Positions 60,916-64,000 of a stretch of DNA of 64,000 bases are shown one piece after another. Where the stretch lies: the NCBI GenBank assembly GCA_902729315.2, contig LR746269.1, positions 4,294,001-4,358,000 of the forward strand, given 5' to 3'. Position 1 is the stretch's first letter. Each line of letters opens with the position of its first letter. This DNA comes from Spirodela intermedia (taxonomy: Eukaryota > Streptophyta > Magnoliopsida > Alismatales > Araceae). The notes under the pieces were generated by a model. The model saw only the letters and a list, made by a program, of their open reading frames with translations. It was not told the DNA's origin and ran no database searches. The translations under genes were made by a program, and so were the position numbers.

Positions 60916-62628
60916 TGATCACTCCAAAATGTCGTGATTAAAGAGTGTCAAAAATAAAATTAATAATGTTCAGATGTCTTCCTAATGATACTAATGAGTA
61001 TAATTTAAGGAGTATAAAACCAAGGTGAGATTTAACTTGTAATCAAAATTAAATTTCTTAACCCAAATGTGTGTAAATAAAAACTCTAATCTTTCTAGAT
61101 CTTCTTATGTCACCTAAAAGATCAATAGAAAGACTAAAGTAGGTTAATCTACTCCAAAATTACTTACTAACCTCTCCTTATCTCTCTCTATTTCTAATGA
61201 ATGCTCAACTTTGATGAATCAAAGGAGCAAAACAATATAGAAGGAGAAGGATCAAAAGAAAGATCTAAAGTATCCTAAATCTACCCTACCTTGTTCACTA
61301 TTAGAAATGTGATCAATCTTGATAGATCAAGAGATCCACATACATCAAGAGAAGCAAGAGAAGGGTAGAAGGGTTGGATTCTATCCTATGATCAACCTAG
61401 TGTCACTCTAGAGATCAAAGAATCGAATCCCTACCTAATCTTCAACCGGATCAACTCTTTCTCACCAAGAGGGTCTCAAGAAGAAGAGAAGATAATAAGA
61501 AAATAAAACTCATTCATTCAAGATAAAATGTAAAAACATAAAGAAAAAACCAAATATATGAAAACTGCCTTCTGTATGTTGTTTGGAGTGCTCAAACAGA
61601 TCCCTCCTTGGAGTTCTTGGATTGGCTCAAGGAGTGAAGTTCTTGGAGATCTCCTCTTCTCCCTCTTGGGCACCCCTCTCCAATGAACGGAGTGCCTTCT
61701 CTCTCCTCTAGATGGCTCTTTATTCTCCCCTTGGTCGTGTCCATTCTCTGCCCTTGGATCATGGTGGAGAGTCCACAACCCTTGGATTAGATTTCTCTCT
61801 CCAAGGGCAACCTAAGGGAGGTGGGCGGCTGCTAGGATGTCTCTCACCTTCCCTCACCCTAGGACTTATCTCAGTCCTTGGATTGGGCTGATTGAGGGGC
61901 TGAGATAGTCCCAAGGGTTGTTTAATGAGGGAGAGGAGCGTGGCTGATCAGATGATGCCACATACCCCTCCCTCTAATTAAGGAAGAAATGAACCGCCCA
62001 CCTTAAGTGGGCAGTTTCATTAATTTGAGGGGAGAGAAAACGCCTCCTTCTTGTTGGGCCTCCTCCTTAATTAATGTGGGCTGTCTAGCTGCCCCATGGG
62101 CCTAATATGACCTGAAACATAATATTAAAATAAAGCCTCTTACCCCTTAAACAAATAAATATAATAAATTAGGCGTAAGGGAGAAATCAACATGGTAAAT
62201 CTAAACTCATTTATACATGAGTTGACGTAGGGCTTAAGAGATGCATAATAAATCATAAAAATTATATGGATTATATTTTTTAATTTAAATAATCATGAGT
62301 CAAAGCATCGATATTAATTCAGATTTAATAGAAAATTCTAGAAAAATAGAAAAACCTTTAGAATATTCACTTAAACTTGAAATAAATCTTATCATACTTA
62401 GAAAATGATATTTTCTTTATAATTATTATTCAAGTGAATCATATAAATAAATAAATACACATGCTATAGAAAATATAAAAAAATCACAAAATTAAGCATG
62501 TATTTAGAAAATTTATCATAAATTATGATTCAATTATTTTATGTATAGTTAAATGTAATTTTGCATAAAATTAAACATTAATTGTCCAAATTATGTCATA
62601 CTTAACATGCGAAATTCGTATGTTATCA
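60916..62628 (+). mobile_element. Second solo LTR, 5-bp TSD TTAGC
   Basis: The 1713-bp block begins TGATCACTCC and ends GTTATCA. It is flanked by identical TTAGC at 60911-60915 and 62629-62633. It shares features with the first solo LTR: AAAT..GTCGT near the start, GTGTCAAAA, a GAGTATAAT..AAGG stretch, and the terminal ATGTTATCA preceded by AT-rich sequence with CATAATT/TAAAT motifs. It therefore appears to belong to the same or a sister LTR family, though diverged. No internal domain is present. The ORF at 61518-61778 (minus) is not a gene. Confidence 0.85.
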
Positions 62629-62633
62629 TTAGC

Positions 62634-62997
62634 ATGACTAGGTAGTCCATATTGATTTAGACCAGTGAGGTAGGTTGGAGCAAAGCTTATAGTATGAAAT
62701 GATTTGAATTAGTATAGTAGTCTGGTAGAGACCAAATGGTTGAGCTAGCTTACGCTAGTTGGAAATAGACCCTTCATGCTAGAGAGATCTAGGTATACAA
62801 ACCAATAAGGATTTAACCTTAATAAGTAAAATCAACATGGAAACTTGTTCAAAAGGGTGGATCAAATAGTGATGAAACAAAAAAAGTACAGAAGAAACTG
62901 ATGTCCATTTAAAGATAGACATGTTAGTCTATTCTACAATCCCCTCTACTACAAGAGTTGGGTTAGTCTGCATTTGTTCATTTATGATGTAGTGCTT
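62634..62997. other. Short intergenic stretch between two LTR elements
   Basis: No ORF or motif. It is the host sequence between the second solo LTR and the next LTR. Confidence 0.4.
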
Positions 62998-64000
62998 TGA
63001 TAAGTCTTCATTATTATGAGTTAATAATTAATTAATAATATATTTTAAGTATTAAATCATGATAAATAGCCTTATATTTATGTTAAATTATAAAAAGTAA
63101 ATTTTAGCTAGTTAATGTGAATTTTTTTACTAATTATGTAATTTTATGTAAATTTATATAGTTCTTATATCCTATTTTTAAGATAAATGAAGATAAATAA
63201 AATAAAATAAAATAAAAAGATAGAAAAAGAAAGGAACCTATTAGCCAATTGAGCCTACAAGCGGGTCGAAAATGTAGTCAGACAAAGCTGCAAGTAAAGA
63301 GCTCGAGCGGCTAAGAATTGGGTAGGGGACACATGTGCGTCACTCCCCTTCCATGTCACCAGTGGCCAGTTTAGTGTGGGGCGAGAAGTGGTCGTACACA
63401 TGTGAAAGAGGGGCTTATTGATGAAAAAAACCTATGTTACTATTTATCCATCTCAAAACTTAAGAAATAATTGATGTAGGACTAAATTAGTGGTCACACC
63501 TTCTTAGAAGATTTTTAATAATTTTAATATGTAAAATACCCCTTATTTATGAGAACAAGACACCTTTGACATCACTTTATAAGAGTATTCACATACTTAT
63601 TTCATTCTCTCTCATATAAGTAGGTAACTAGTGAGGGTTCAAATCCTACTAGTATCAAAACTCATATTTTTATTTGATTAAATCATAATTTTCCTATAAA
63701 TTTCTAGTGAAGGATTAAGTCGCTAGAATCATTCAATCATCGGTAAAAATTTTGTCAACTTGATTTGAAGACTATCATTAGTAAAATTATCAAATGATTA
63801 TAGATAAAAAGATCGTGAGTCCATCGAGTAAAAGATCTCCGATTGATTGACGAATTAGTTGTCATCAGAAAGATGACGATTCGATGAGAGACGAATTGTC
63901 ATTTCTTGAGATCATATTAGATATGATGAAGAGCCTCTTTTTATTGGGCGGACCTAAGGATAAAGCTCCTTAAGACGTGCCCCACCTCTATTCAACTTAT
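62998..64000 (+). repeat. LTR of the gag-only family, cut by the window end
   Basis: It begins TGATAAGTCTTCATTATTATG and follows the 8263/14526 LTR order: inverted-repeat head, GAGATAAATGAAG segment, CGGGTCGAAAA and CACTCCCCTTCC segments, the B-box-like GGTTCAAATCC near 63636, and a tail like GACGATTCGATGAGAGACG. About half an LTR length is visible. Whether it is a solo LTR or the 5' LTR of a full element cannot be seen. Confidence 0.8.

Noticed and set aside
1-64000. CRISPR arrays, operons or bacterial systems
   Set aside because: Introns, retrotransposons, plant gene families and microsatellites show a plant nuclear genome; the repeats seen are microsatellites, minisatellites or LTRs.

Overview
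The window looks like a nuclear segment of a flowering plant, most likely a monocot. The protein-coding genes are GC-rich and mostly intronless, they sit in very AT-rich intergenic DNA, and they belong to plant families (class II trehalose-phosphate synthase, ATL-type RING-H2 ligase, GH81 glucanase, atypical HLH). Long (CT/GA)n tracts occur throughout, and the left and right flanks are filled with Athila-like Ty3/gypsy retrotransposon debris. No prokaryotic features, tRNA genes, rRNA genes or CRISPR arrays were seen. The species cannot be named from sequence alone.

Left flank (1-18.7 kb): nested retroelements. A decayed gag-protease-RT element (1-4773) is split by a solo LTR (1309-3101, TSD GCCCC) and ends at a fold-back made of two inverted LTR fragments (4774-5578). 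A larger element follows, with two ~2 kb LTRs, a tRNA-Asp-type primer site, gag, a purine tract but no recognisable pol (8263-16429). An inverted LTR fragment abuts its 3' end (16437-17170).

Middle (18.7-37 kb): mostly non-coding. It holds a ~650-bp almost pure homopurine tract (21203-21852), one small atypical HLH gene (24916-25218, +), a GC-rich ~2.1-kb island containing nine exact-length 30-bp repeats (30741-31010) that appears inserted into a dispersed repeat, and long AT-rich stretches with no gene.

Gene-bearing part (37-57 kb): an ATL RING-H2 membrane E3 ligase (37797-38882, +), a small protein of an uncharacterised plant family (44376-44930, -), a three-exon class II TPS/TPP-like gene (45648-48372, -) with a probable leader intron and TATA box near 50.37 kb, and an intronless GH81 endo-beta-1,3-glucanase-like gene (54392-56635, -). 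The genes are unrelated neighbours rather than an operon; several are plausibly stress, sugar-signalling or defence genes. The true GH81 start is the ATG at 56635, because the longer frame begins at TTG.

Right flank (57-64 kb): AT-rich repeats, a second copy of the dispersed repeat (~59.7 kb), a second solo LTR related to the first (60916-62628, TSD TTAGC), and the start of another LTR of the 8-16 kb family running off the window (62998-64000).

No wholly new system is evident. The best leads are the GH81 protein with Gln at a normally Glu catalytic position plus a Cys-rich tail, upstream ORFs tightly coupled to the RING and TPS starts, the gag-only element family whose LTR carries Pol III-like boxes and a conserved hairpin, and the G-box cluster in the first solo LTR.
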